Assembly (NCBI GenBank): GCA_964424075.1
Contig: CAYRGY010000001.1
Location: forward strand, 62,001-126,000
Direction of reading: 5' to 3'
Length of the DNA stretch: 64,000 bases
Source: CAYRGY01 sp964424075
GTDB lineage: Bacteria; Patescibacteriota; Gracilibacteria; UBA1369
Under the pieces are notes generated by a model. It searched no databases. It was not told the DNA's origin and saw only the letters and a list, made by a program, of their open reading frames with translations. Below, piece by piece: positions 40,166-48,884 of this stretch (position 1 is the first letter of the stretch; each line of letters starts with the position of its first letter). Made by a program: the position numbers and the translations under genes.

Positions 40166-40702
40166 TTATCTCTCAATGAAACAATGCCTACTGGCATCCA
40201 TGGTCTTACTCTGGTAATTCTTAAGAGCATTAAGCAAAATAGATACTTTAGACCTGGTTCTCTCCACTATACGAAATCTATGCACTATTTGAGGCCCTAC
40301 ATATAAACTAAGCGGTTCTCTGTAATTCGAAGCTTTCTCACAAGCAACTATTGCTTCCTCAACCTCACTAAGTGTTTTCTGGATATCAGAACAATTCACA
40401 TTAGATTGCTCACTATAAGGTATATCATTTTGATATACGTCCTCCACCTCAATCAGGCATTGTGTATAAAGTTCACCTAAATCTTCCTTTTTAGTTTGCC
40501 AAGGACGACTTACATCAAGCACATCCTCATCAAGATTAATGCGCAAAGGTCTAAGTTTAGCTAAAGCTGGCACATTGCTCTGTCTCTGAATATCCGCAAT
40601 CTCAGGTTCATAAGTGAACTGACTTGCTTGATCCTCACTTTGATTGTTGAATGCCGATGCAACTAGTAAACTCGCCGCTACCATAGAAGACTTAATACCC
40701 AT
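40166..40702 (-). CDS. exported protein of unknown function
   Basis: 178 aa from ATG 40702 (MGIKSSMVAASLLVASAF), which gives a signal-peptide-like N-terminus; a longer frame to 40732 starts with TTG inside a TACAAT -10 box. The mature part is acidic and helical with four or five Cys (YTQCLIEVEDVY, VNCSDIQKTLSEVEEAIVACEKA, ASRHCFIER) that could form disulfides. No membrane anchor, lipobox or wall-binding domain is seen. It is the first of three minus-strand genes of unknown function before the export operon. Confidence 0.6.
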   Translation of the reverse strand: MGIKSSMVAASLLVASAFNNQSEDQASQFTYEPEIADIQRQSNVPALAKLRPLRINLDEDVLDVSRPWQTKKEDLGELYTQCLIEVEDVYQNDIPYSEQSNVNCSDIQKTLSEVEEAIVACEKASNYREPLSLYVGPQIVHRFRIVERTRSKVSILLNALKNYQSKTMDASRHCFIER

Positions 40703-40805
40703 TGAATTAGTTAAAGTATTAACATTGTACAAGGATTATTTAATTAGTCAAGAAAATAGAGGCTCCATTATAGAAACCTCTATTAAACTTCAATTTTAAA
40801 CTTTA

Positions 40806-41165
40806 CTAAGCTTTTCTAGTTACGTAAAAAAGCCAAGTTTTTGAAGCTGACACATATTCAGCTTCATATTTTGCTTCTGGTGTATCTAAAGTACCATTAT
40901 TTCCATGACTAATTCTTTTCTTGGCTATTTCTAGACCCCGACGAACTCTAGCACCAGTCTTATCAATGTTGACCATTTTTCTTTCACCTGTTGGAAGTTC
41001 ATCAAGATCTATTAAATCAACACGTAGTTCCATACCAAGTTCAGCATCGTCATTACCTGCTTGCTCAACTTCCTCAGCAAAAGATTTTGCCCTTTCATCG
41101 TGCTTTGGAAGCTCAAAACCCTCAGGTACTCCTTGCATTCCAGATATCAATCTTTTAGTTTCCAT
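40806..41165 (-). CDS. unknown small acidic protein
   Basis: 119 aa, ATG start, no signal or membrane segment. The central part is acidic (KSFAEEVEQAGNDDAELGMELRVDLIDLDELPTGERKMV), the tail basic (RVRRGLEIAKKRISHG) and ends YVSASKTWLFYVTRKA. Family not recognised. It lies in a run of small minus-strand genes with 100-bp gaps, each apparently separately expressed. Confidence 0.55.
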   Translation of the reverse strand: METKRLISGMQGVPEGFELPKHDERAKSFAEEVEQAGNDDAELGMELRVDLIDLDELPTGERKMVNIDKTGARVRRGLEIAKKRISHGNNGTLDTPEAKYEAEYVSASKTWLFYVTRKA

Positions 41166-41265
41166 ATTTGTTTATGTTGGTTAATAAAACTATCAAAACA
41201 TTATAACATATAAAAACAAAAACTCCAAACATCTTAAAACACTCCTAACAATGTTTACTAAAATA

Positions 41266-41739
41266 CTATTCTGACTCACCAAAATGCAAAGAATACCTCA
41301 AATCGACGGGTTGTGAGGCCTTATCAGGATCATATTTCAGCGTTATAGATTGATACACATCTTCATCACTTGTATTTACACCAATCGGAATTTCGTAAGT
41401 TTTTCGAAAAATACCTCCTGGTTGTTTATCCATTTCACGGCTAAAATCATGTGCAGAATCATTCAATGCATCGGCAACCCACGATCTTTCCAATTTGCCG
41501 GCCGGATGCATAGTATTCAAAACTTGCATCACATCGCCGGTTTTAGCTTTAATTTCTCCCCTTCTATAAACAATCCCCTCTTTTTTCATTACCTCAGTTT
41601 GCTCATTGGCAGACAGCTCTTCAGCACTATCCCCGAAAGCCTCATCTATTTTAGCATCAGCCTCAGCTTCTGGTGACAAAACTTCACCACCGACTTCAGG
41701 ACCAGGCGGTTCAAAAAAAATAGTTAGTTTTTCAAACAT
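41266..41739 (-). CDS. unknown protein
   Basis: 157 aa, ATG start. Acidic N-terminal half (SPEAEADAKIDEAFGDSAEELSANEQTEVMKKEG), then a basic patch (YRRGEIKAKTGDVMQVLNTMHPAGKLERSWVADAL), and a C-terminal beta-like half (YEIPIGVNTSDEDVYQSITLKYDPD). No signal, membrane segment or recognised domain. It sits 33 bp downstream of the coiled-coil gene at 41773, on the same strand, so it may be the last gene of the export operon transcript. Confidence 0.55.
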   Translation of the reverse strand: MFEKLTIFFEPPGPEVGGEVLSPEAEADAKIDEAFGDSAEELSANEQTEVMKKEGIVYRRGEIKAKTGDVMQVLNTMHPAGKLERSWVADALNDSAHDFSREMDKQPGGIFRKTYEIPIGVNTSDEDVYQSITLKYDPDKASQPVDLRYSLHFGESE

Positions 41740-41772
41740 GATTTCTAGTTAATTCCAACCATTATACCAATT

Positions 41773-42078
41773 CTAAAAGAGACTTTCCAGCAATTTCTCC
41801 GCCTCATCTATATCTTTAGCATCCTGCTTTTGCTCCTTTTGATGCAATTCCTGCAAAAAATCCGCATTTTGATCCAATTTTTCCTGTGCTGCTGCACTTT
41901 TCTCTCTCAGCAAATTATCTTTATGTTTAATATTTTCAATTGCCTTTAAAACTTGAGCATCAGTTTTATATCGACGTTTCTCACACGCTTTTCTGATAGC
42001 TTCATCCTTCAGTCCGGAAAAATCCACTGAAGCCCGCGCCGCTTGAAATAATTGTTCTAATATTTCTACAGATGCCAT
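41773..42078 (-). CDS. small coiled-coil protein at the end of the MacAB-type operon
   Basis: 101 aa. The ATG directly abuts the TAA of the preceding permease (TAAATG), so it belongs to the operon. Residues 1-50 form a helical domain (ILEQLFQAARASVDFSGLKDEAIRKACEKRRYKTDAQVLKAIENI), followed by a coiled coil (LREKSAAAQEKLDQNADFLQELHQKEQKQDAK). It resembles the protein at 39804-40136 along its length. No family known; a cytosolic partner of the ABC transporter is possible. Confidence 0.7.
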   Translation of the reverse strand: MASVEILEQLFQAARASVDFSGLKDEAIRKACEKRRYKTDAQVLKAIENIKHKDNLLREKSAAAQEKLDQNADFLQELHQKEQKQDAKDIDEAEKLLESLF

Positions 42079-43299
42079 TTATTCGTATCTTAATGCATTA
42101 ATAGGATCCTGTTTGGCAGCACGCCTGGCCGGATAATAGCCAAAAAATATTCCAATAAAAATCGGCACTATCGAAGAAATCAACACAGCATACCAATTTA
42201 TTCCGTAAATCCAGCCATCAATTAAGTTGAGCATCACCAAATAGATAGCAAAAGCCATCACCAATCCTGCCACTATTCCAATTATTCCACCCAAAAATGA
42301 TATAACCGCCGCTTCCAACAGAAACTGAAACAAAACATCTCTATTGGTCGCACCAACAGCCTTACGTAAACCTATCTCGCGCGTTCGCTGATTCACAGAA
42401 ACATACATAATATTCATAATTCCCACTCCTCCGACCACTAGTGAAATAGAAGCTATCGCCACAATAAAATAGGTCAAAACATCTGTCACAGTCCCAAAGA
42501 TCTCCACAGTTTGCACTTGGCTGATTACCGTGAAATCATCATCTGCAGGATCATCAATGCGGTGCAAATTACGCATGTATCGTTTAGTCAACTCAATACC
42601 ATCATCCATATCACCTACAACTCTTGCTGCAATTGCCTGAACATAATCCACTCCGAAAATATAAGTTTGCATTGTAGTTGTCGGAATAAAAACCATATTA
42701 TCATAATCTTCAAAAGCATTGCCGCCCTGCACCTCCATCACTCCCACTACCTTAAAATTTGTATTCTGAATTTTCATTGTTCTACCAATCGGATCCTGAA
42801 ATCCGAATAGTTTTTCTGCCATTTCAATACCTACAACAACCACCCGCAATCGACTGTTAAAATCATTTTCATCAATAAACCTTCCTTTACCAACATTAAA
42901 ATTGAAAGCAGAAGGATAGTTTTTATTCACACCAATTACCTGAGTTTTCTGATTCTCACTCTCATAAGCAACTATAGCATCGTAGGCCATAAATGGAGTC
43001 ACATCTTTAAGAAAATCCACCCTACTTAAACGCTTAAAATCATTATATTTAATAGCATCCGGCGCTGTAAAAGCTCCGGTTAACGATTGGTCCTCACCGC
43101 CAGGAACAATATAAATAATATCAGGTCCAAAAGTAGCCACAGACCCAAGAATATAACCTTCAGCACCCTTCCCCAATGAAGTCATCAAAATTACCGCACC
43201 CACTCCAATAATAATTCCCAGCATCGTCAGAAATGTACGACTCCAGTTTTCTTTAATCGATATCCAGGCTACCTGCATGTATTTCCCAATTCTATACAT
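42079..43299 (-). CDS. MacB/FtsX-type ABC permease
   Basis: 406 aa. MacB_PCD/FtsX topology: one N-terminal helix (ENWSRTFLTMLGIIIGVGAVILMTSLGKGAEG), a large extracytoplasmic domain (50-270), then three helices at the C-terminus (VLTYFIVAIASISLVVGGVGIMNIMYVSV, VISFLGGIIGIVAGLVMAFAIYLVM, WYAVLISSIVPIFIGIFFGYYPARRAAKQDP). The coupling motif TREIGLRKAVGATNRDVLFQFLLEA contacts the ATPase. It overlaps the preceding permease by 1 bp (TAATG) and probably forms a heterodimer with it. Confidence 0.93.
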   Translation of the reverse strand: MYRIGKYMQVAWISIKENWSRTFLTMLGIIIGVGAVILMTSLGKGAEGYILGSVATFGPDIIYIVPGGEDQSLTGAFTAPDAIKYNDFKRLSRVDFLKDVTPFMAYDAIVAYESENQKTQVIGVNKNYPSAFNFNVGKGRFIDENDFNSRLRVVVVGIEMAEKLFGFQDPIGRTMKIQNTNFKVVGVMEVQGGNAFEDYDNMVFIPTTTMQTYIFGVDYVQAIAARVVGDMDDGIELTKRYMRNLHRIDDPADDDFTVISQVQTVEIFGTVTDVLTYFIVAIASISLVVGGVGIMNIMYVSVNQRTREIGLRKAVGATNRDVLFQFLLEAAVISFLGGIIGIVAGLVMAFAIYLVMLNLIDGWIYGINWYAVLISSIVPIFIGIFFGYYPARRAAKQDPINALRYE

Positions 43300-44537
43300 T
43301 ATTCTATTCTAAGTGCTACTATCGGATTCATCTTGGACGCTTTACGCGCCGGATAAATTCCAAAAATTAGTCCGATCAAAACCGAAACTGTAAATGCCCA
43401 AACGATCGAATCCAAAGTAATAATAAACTCCCAATCATCAATTTGCGTTTGAATAATTCGAGTAATCAAGTATGAACCGACAAGCCCCGCAATCACACCA
43501 ATCACTCCGGCCACAAAAGTTATCACTATCGCTTCTATCATAAACTGCAACATAATATCCCGATTAGTTGCCCCAACAGCTTTTCTAAGACCAATTTCCC
43601 GCGTTCTTTCAGTAACAGAAACAAACATGATATTCATAATGCCAATGCCACCCACCAGCAGCGAAATGGCTGCCACCATTACCAAAAAATATTTTAAAGC
43701 ATCAGCAATACCCTGAAAAACCTCAGCCGCATCCGCCTGGCTAACCACTCTGAAATCATCCTTGTTAAAGTCATTTTCAGGATTATTTATGCCATGCCTT
43801 TTACGAATTATTTCTCTCAAATCCTGCATGGCTTCCTGCATCGGATAATCCTCTTTAACATTACCCAGAATCGTCGTCACATAATCCACACCATGTATTT
43901 GTGATCGCATTGTTGTGATAGGAATTACAATACGAGTATCAAAATCTTGAAAAAATTTGAATCCTTGCTTCTCCATCACCCCCACCACAGTAAAAGTCTT
44001 GTTGTTAATTTTGACCTTTTTTCCGATCGGATCAATGTCACCAAATAACAGACCCGGCATTTTCGCCCCCAAAAGCACCACTCGCGAGGACAAATCAATA
44101 TCCAATTGATCAAAATTTCGACCTTCCTCCACCCTACTGCTCAAAGAATCAAGATAAAACTGGCTGGATCCAATTATTCTCACATTTTGCACTTCACTGC
44201 CATAAGCTATTGTCCCGCCATAAATCAAAAGTGGCGCTATATCTTCCAAAAAATCCAAATCCTGAATTGCCTGATAATCTCTCCACTTTATTTTATCAAT
44301 AGCTGTCGGCGATGGAGGGCCGGCATCACCACCTCCAGGTTGAATAAATATGCTGCGACTTCCAAAACTTTCTACTGTATTCAATATCAAACTCTCCGCA
44401 CCTTTACCGATAGACAACACCGCAATCACAGCTCCAATACCAATAATAATTCCCAACATAGTCAAAAAAGCCTGTACTTTATTCTCAAACAGAGAAGTAA
44501 AGGCTACTTTCATAAATTTGATAATGCGGTGGAACAT
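43299..44537 (-). CDS. MacB/FtsX-type ABC permease (paralogue)
   Basis: 412 aa, close paralogue of the next gene (same four helices and TREIGLRKAVGATNRDIMLQFMIEA coupling segment). N-terminal ENKVQAFLTMLGIIIGIGAVIAVLSIGKGAES, extracytoplasmic MacB_PCD-like domain with VVLLGAKMPGLLFGDIDPIGKKVKI, C-terminal YPARKASKMNPIVALRIE. Two permease genes in one operon suggest a heterodimer rather than the MacB homodimer. The ATG lies one base after the ATPase stop. Confidence 0.93.
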   Translation of the reverse strand: MFHRIIKFMKVAFTSLFENKVQAFLTMLGIIIGIGAVIAVLSIGKGAESLILNTVESFGSRSIFIQPGGGDAGPPSPTAIDKIKWRDYQAIQDLDFLEDIAPLLIYGGTIAYGSEVQNVRIIGSSQFYLDSLSSRVEEGRNFDQLDIDLSSRVVLLGAKMPGLLFGDIDPIGKKVKINNKTFTVVGVMEKQGFKFFQDFDTRIVIPITTMRSQIHGVDYVTTILGNVKEDYPMQEAMQDLREIIRKRHGINNPENDFNKDDFRVVSQADAAEVFQGIADALKYFLVMVAAISLLVGGIGIMNIMFVSVTERTREIGLRKAVGATNRDIMLQFMIEAIVITFVAGVIGVIAGLVGSYLITRIIQTQIDDWEFIITLDSIVWAFTVSVLIGLIFGIYPARKASKMNPIVALRIE

Positions 44538-44538
44538 A

Positions 44539-45258
44539 TTATTTTTCTAAATCCTTATCATCCGGAGTAGTTCGATTTTTTACTTTTTCTTCACGCAATA
44601 TTTTTCCATCTTGAATATGGATAATCCTTTCAGCATATGCCGCCGTACTCTTCTCATGAGTAACTAAAATAATAGTATGCCCTTTCTTATAAAGTCGATG
44701 CATAATATTCATCACCTGCTTACCCGATTTGGAATCAAGATTACCAGTGGGCTCATCAGCGAAAATCACTGAAGGCTCATTTACCAAAGCTCGAGCAATA
44801 GCAGTTCTCTGCTTCTCTCCACCGGACAGACTGGTCGGGGAATATTCCATGCGATGACTAAGCCCGACTGCATCCAGTGCCTTAGCAGCCTTTTCATGAC
44901 CATCATGGTCTTTTTGATATAAAAGCGGTAGCATCACATTTTCAATCACCGACGCCCTCGGTAAAAGGAAAAAGGCCTGAAAAACAAATCCGATTCGATC
45001 ACGACGAATCATAGCCAAATCTTCCTCATCCAACTTAGAAACATCAACTTTCTCAAAATGATAAGATCCACCTGTCGGATGATCCAGAAAACCTAAAATA
45101 TGCATTAAAGTTGATTTCCCCGATCCGGATGGTCCCATAATCGCCACAAATTCACCCTGCTTGATCTTCAGGTCAATTCCATGCAGCACCGGAGTCTCAA
45201 CCTCATCGGTATAATAGGTCTTCTTTAAATCCTGAATCTCTATAATGCATTCAGCCAT
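44539..45258 (-). CDS. ABC transporter ATPase (MacB/LolD type)
   Basis: 239 aa. Powers the two FtsX-like permeases. Walker A GPSGSGKST near residue 41, Q-loop FVFQAFFLLPRASVIENV, signature LSGGEKQRTAIARALVNEP, Walker B VIFADEPTGNLDSKSG, H-loop ILVTHEKSTAAYAERI. The N-terminal IEIQDLKKTYYTDEVETPVLHGIDLKI is as in LolD/MacB families. It is in an operon: adaptor, 12 bp gap, ATPase, permease, permease, coiled-coil protein. Confidence 0.96.
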   Translation of the reverse strand: MAECIIEIQDLKKTYYTDEVETPVLHGIDLKIKQGEFVAIMGPSGSGKSTLMHILGFLDHPTGGSYHFEKVDVSKLDEEDLAMIRRDRIGFVFQAFFLLPRASVIENVMLPLLYQKDHDGHEKAAKALDAVGLSHRMEYSPTSLSGGEKQRTAIARALVNEPSVIFADEPTGNLDSKSGKQVMNIMHRLYKKGHTIILVTHEKSTAAYAERIIHIQDGKILREEKVKNRTTPDDKDLEK

Positions 45259-45270
45259 AAGCTTATTAAA

Positions 45271-47238
45271 CTAAAGAGTCCTCAATATAATTTCCTGCCC
45301 TTCTTCAAGACCTTCCTTAATTTCTATATCACCTTCCAAATTACGAATTCCGGTCACCACATCAATTTCCTCAACCATTTCTCCGTCAACACAACAACGA
45401 ACATATTCACGATCACCATCAGAAACTACAGCTTTATCGGGAACCGCCAATGCGTTATTAGCCTCATTCAATACTATTTCAATATTGGCAGTCATTCCTG
45501 GTTTAATGCGGGGGTCATCGCTTTCCACAGTAATTTCAGCTTTATAGAAAACCACATCCTGAATCAAAGTCTCTACAGGATCAATCTGAGTAATAATTCC
45601 TTCAAACACCTCCTCATCACCAATAGCATCTAAAGTAATCTGAGCTTTATCACCCTCTGCAATTTTACCAATATCCACTTCTGCTATATCAGCGTCAATC
45701 TTGTAATAATCATCGGAAATCATTTCAAAAGCAATTTCTCGATTCAAAGTCACACTGATATCTTCACCTACTTCAATATTCTTTCTGGAAAGCACTCCAT
45801 CAGTAGGAGCAATCAACAAAGTTTTCTGATAGTCCTCTTCCTTCAATTTCACATCCACATCTCCAACGGCAACCTGCGCTTGTAAAAAGGCCAAATCAAC
45901 TGCACGCGGTCCGGACCTCACCTCCGCTAAATTAGCTTTTGCCGATTCAATAGCAGCTAACTGTACTTCATATTGCGATTGTAATCCCTCAATATTAGTC
46001 TGCCTTGCATTCAAATCAACCTGATGATCCACCTTCATTTGCTCCAATGCTTGCAACTGTTGATTATAGAAATTTTCAGCCTGCACTACAGCATTCTGAG
46101 CCCCAGTACTGGAAGAAACCTCACCAATCAAAGCCGACTGTAGGTTTTGAATCCTTAAATCCAAAGTTGCTAATGCTGCAGACAAACTACTGGAATCAGC
46201 CAGCAATTCATTCTGCAAAGCATTTAATTCTGCTTCAGAAATATCAGCAGAGGCTGGCAAAATATTAAATGCTTCCGCTAAATCTTTTTGCACTGCTAAT
46301 ATATCTATAGATAGTTTTCTAATCTTTTGAGCATCTTCAACCAACAATTCACCGTCCTCAACTTTATCTCTCGACTTTAACTCATCATAAAAAGGGTCAA
46401 ATTCTTTTTTCACTTCAAAATAAGTGTCTTTGGCAAAATTCATGGTCGATCTATCTACCCTGAAATAACTACTTCCTAGAGCATTTGTACCATCATTTAC
46501 TACTAAATTTTCTAAACTAGCCAAACTTTGTTGCATTAAACTAGAAGCTGAAAACAGTTGAACTTCTAGATCAGATATCGCATTTTCAATGGCCTGTTCG
46601 TCAACCTCACCGGTTACTCCCAAATTTTCTTTAGTATATTCCAATTGATCTTCCGCATCATCGACCCTAAGTTGCTGCTGCTTTTCATCTTGCTCATATT
46701 TCTGTCGAATCAGATCCAATTCATCTTTGGTATTTTGAAAATCAACTGACACTTTTGCAGCGGCAGCTTCAGCCTCTTTCACTCGAGATTCAGCAATCAA
46801 AACCTGCTCACTGGTCGAACCGGCTCTTCTTTCATTCAAACTAGCAACATTACCGCTTAACACCGCTCGAGCCCTTTCCAAAGCTAATTCCTGATCAACA
46901 TTATCCAATTCGGCAATTACATCTCCTGCCTTAAGACGATCTCCAACTTCAAAATTGATCCCATCCACTGTTCCTGATGCCCGAAAACTTAACGTAATTG
47001 TTGCATTTGGCTCTACATTACCGGTGATTTCAACAGTTTCTTTAATATCCATTCTCTCAGCCTTAACAAATTCATATTGAGTAGCTCCATTGTAAAAAAA
47101 CAAAAAGTAAACAATAGCTGCCACAGCAGCAACCCCCAACACCCACATCAAATTACGCATCCACTTTTTACGTTTACTCTTATTCAAATGCTCGCTGGTA
47201 AGCTTCTTTCCAATTGTGCCGTTATTTTCTTCAGTCAT
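45271..47238 (-). CDS. HlyD/MacA-type adaptor with very long coiled coil
   Basis: 655 aa from ATG 47238; the open frame begins at 47295, but a TTGACT-17-TATTGT promoter lies in between. One membrane helix (MRNLMWVLGVAAVAAIVYFLFFY) after a short basic tail. Residues ~65-125 are the lipoyl/barrel entry (ETVEITGNVEPNATITLSFRASGTVDGINFEVGDRLKAGDVIAELD), then ~300 residues of coiled coil (RVKEAEAAAAKVSVDFQNTKDELDLIRQKYEQDEKQQQLRVDDAEDQ), then the returning barrel (TLLIAPTDGVLSRKNIEVGEDISVTLNR, KIAEGDKAQITLDAIGDE, PGMTANIEIVLNEANNALAVPDKAVV). MacA-like proteins are usually about 370 aa, so the coiled coil is strongly enlarged, perhaps to span a thick wall. Confidence 0.9.
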   Translation of the reverse strand: MTEENNGTIGKKLTSEHLNKSKRKKWMRNLMWVLGVAAVAAIVYFLFFYNGATQYEFVKAERMDIKETVEITGNVEPNATITLSFRASGTVDGINFEVGDRLKAGDVIAELDNVDQELALERARAVLSGNVASLNERRAGSTSEQVLIAESRVKEAEAAAAKVSVDFQNTKDELDLIRQKYEQDEKQQQLRVDDAEDQLEYTKENLGVTGEVDEQAIENAISDLEVQLFSASSLMQQSLASLENLVVNDGTNALGSSYFRVDRSTMNFAKDTYFEVKKEFDPFYDELKSRDKVEDGELLVEDAQKIRKLSIDILAVQKDLAEAFNILPASADISEAELNALQNELLADSSSLSAALATLDLRIQNLQSALIGEVSSSTGAQNAVVQAENFYNQQLQALEQMKVDHQVDLNARQTNIEGLQSQYEVQLAAIESAKANLAEVRSGPRAVDLAFLQAQVAVGDVDVKLKEEDYQKTLLIAPTDGVLSRKNIEVGEDISVTLNREIAFEMISDDYYKIDADIAEVDIGKIAEGDKAQITLDAIGDEEVFEGIITQIDPVETLIQDVVFYKAEITVESDDPRIKPGMTANIEIVLNEANNALAVPDKAVVSDGDREYVRCCVDGEMVEEIDVVTGIRNLEGDIEIKEGLEEGQEIILRTL

Positions 47239-47266
47239 TTTGTTTTGGTAGTTTTTGTGCGGACAC

Positions 47267-47295
47267 ACAATAGGAAAATCCCTACAGACAGTCAA
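47267..47295 (-). promoter_or_regulatory. promoter of the adaptor-ABC operon
   Basis: Minus strand: TTGACT (47290-47295), 17 bp, TATTGT (47267-47272), 28 bp before ATG 47238. It supports that start codon over the upstream open frame. Confidence 0.55.
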
Positions 47296-47397
47296 ATAAT
47301 TTAAATTATTATCCCTTAAGAAGAGTTTAAATACAATTAAATGTCAATAACTTTTCTAAAAACTGCAGCCTTAAGCCTACTAATTGAACATAAATAA

Positions 47398-47406
47398 TGA
47401 TACAAT
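47398..47406 (+). promoter_or_regulatory. extended -10 box before the 47429 gene
   Basis: TGATACAAT lies 22 bp upstream of the GTG start at 47429. No good -35. Confidence 0.35.
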
Positions 47407-47428
47407 GTAACTTCATAAATTAGTCCAA

Positions 47429-47863
47429 GTGAATAACGACCTGCCAGCCAATCCGTTTTTCGAACAAACTGAACCTCTAAGCATTCGCGAGCTTTTGGAT
47501 TTTATCCGCAAAAACACCGTTGAGGTAATTCAACGCTATCATAATGTGGCTGTACTTTTTGAAGTATTCAAAGCTACAACCAATGACACGAGTATACAGG
47601 GCACTTATAATACAATTTATCTGGACCGAAAAAAGCGCGATGGAAACAAATATTATTTTTATCTGGCTGCCATAGAGTTTCTTAGCCATCAAATCAATCA
47701 TGCCGGCAAAAGTATGGATGAAATTCTCATGATGAGCCCTGCCAAAATGACACGAGAAGAGGTTCACCCGGATATACGAAGTCGCATTGCTCAAATCGCC
47801 CAAAAAATAAAAAGCACTTCAGGTTTGGACGACTCTGAAGCGCTCGCTTTTGAAGCTGCTTAA
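47429..47863 (+). CDS. unknown small protein
   Basis: 144 aa from GTG 47429. No family recognised; no signal or membrane segment. The sequence starts NDLPANPFFEQTEPLSIRELLDFIRKNTVEVIQRYHNVAVLFEVFKA and ends in charged helices (SRIAQIAQKIKSTSGLDDSEALAFEAA). Probably a soluble helical protein. It converges on rpmG, 8 bp away. Confidence 0.6.
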   Translation: MNNDLPANPFFEQTEPLSIRELLDFIRKNTVEVIQRYHNVAVLFEVFKATTNDTSIQGTYNTIYLDRKKRDGNKYYFYLAAIEFLSHQINHAGKSMDEILMMSPAKMTREEVHPDIRSRIAQIAQKIKSTSGLDDSEALAFEAA

Positions 47864-47871
47864 ATCAAGAC

Positions 47872-48054
47872 TTACTTATTACTTCCCTTCTTAGTATCTT
47901 TTCTTTTATGAACAGTATGTTTTTTGCACTGGCTACAATATTTGCTTAGCTCCTTGGTAACATTCTCACTTTTCTTATTATAATAAGAAACATCATGAGC
48001 TTTATTACACTCACCGCAATACCATGTACAAAATGTGCTTTTTCCTTTCGCCAT
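47872..48054 (-). CDS. rpmG: 50S ribosomal protein L33 (zinc-binding form)
   Basis: 60 aa. WYCGECNKAHDVSYYNKKS then LSKYCSQCKKHTVHKRKDTKKGSNK follows the L33 pattern C..C...Y..KN....EL.KYC..C.KHT.HK, with both CxxC pairs, so it is the zinc-containing form. The extra length over the usual 50-55 aa is a basic C-terminal tail. No other ribosomal genes are nearby. It has its own TTGACT-16-TAAAAT promoter. Confidence 0.85.
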   Translation of the reverse strand: MAKGKSTFCTWYCGECNKAHDVSYYNKKSENVTKELSKYCSQCKKHTVHKRKDTKKGSNK

Positions 48055-48084
48055 TGTTCTTGAAATTTAATTATTTGCCCTGGG

Positions 48085-48112
48085 ATTTTAACCTTATTAG
48101 AAAACTAGTCAA
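48085..48112 (-). promoter_or_regulatory. sigma70 promoter of rpmG
   Basis: Minus strand: TTGACT (48107-48112), 16-bp spacer, TAAAAT (48085-48090), 31 bp upstream of the rpmG ATG. Confidence 0.5.
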
Positions 48113-48170
48113 GATGACTTGACTTTTCAGAACAAATTTTTAAGTTAATAGGATAGACAATATAAAATTT

Positions 48171-48884
48171 ATGGAAAATATTAAAACCAACCTAGAAGCG
48201 GTCGAAAGACCGATCACTATCGACGTATCCGAAGAAATGCTACAACTCGGAGTCAATTCTTCTTTGCGTCAAATAGTTATAACCTTGCTAAATTCCATAA
48301 ATACTTCTTCATTAGCAGGAATCACACTTTTTCGCACCAGTTTGGACGAAAATCAAGATTTACAACTTGATATTACCGCTGTGCCAGCTATTTATCACCA
48401 ACAAATAAACCCCCGAGAATTCAAGTTTGTTTCCAAATTGGCTCAGGGTGAAGAATGTACAACCGTCACTTTCGGTAATGCAATAAATTCATCTCAACTC
48501 AGTTCAATTGAAATTTCAACCAAAGAAAAACATGCACTTACTGACAAAGACTATCAACACATTCCCAATCTACAGCAACAACTCAATCAAATTTGTCAAA
48601 GTGTGATCGATTCTACTCTAACGCAAACATCTCAACCAAGGCTAAAATCAACCATTGAAGCACCCAAATCCATTCAGTCCATAATTACTAAGCTAAAACG
48701 AAGCTTTAGCGCAACAGGCTATTTCGTACGCCTACGCTTTTCAATATACCCATGTACCTATCAAATAAAAGCCTATTTTGATCCAACGTTAAACAATCCA
48801 GCCTTTCAAGCTAAACGTTGCGGCTATGTTGATTCTTCAACCGCCAATAATGACGCCAATACAACCCCGCAGCCACCAGCATAG
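48171..48884 (+). CDS. unknown protein
   Basis: 237 aa, ATG start. No family recognised. Reads as a soluble protein: N-terminal EAVERPITIDVSEEMLQLGVNSSLRQIVITLLN, a beta-like middle with FKFVSKLAQGEECTTVTFGNAINSSQLSSIEI, and a C-terminal segment KRSFSATGYFVRLRFSIYPC, which may pack against a membrane or simply be hydrophobic. The last 74 bp overlap the convergent cohesin-like gene. An AT-rich promoter region with TATAAA lies just upstream. Confidence 0.6.
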   Translation: MENIKTNLEAVERPITIDVSEEMLQLGVNSSLRQIVITLLNSINTSSLAGITLFRTSLDENQDLQLDITAVPAIYHQQINPREFKFVSKLAQGEECTTVTFGNAINSSQLSSIEISTKEKHALTDKDYQHIPNLQQQLNQICQSVIDSTLTQTSQPRLKSTIEAPKSIQSIITKLKRSFSATGYFVRLRFSIYPCTYQIKAYFDPTLNNPAFQAKRCGYVDSSTANNDANTTPQPPA

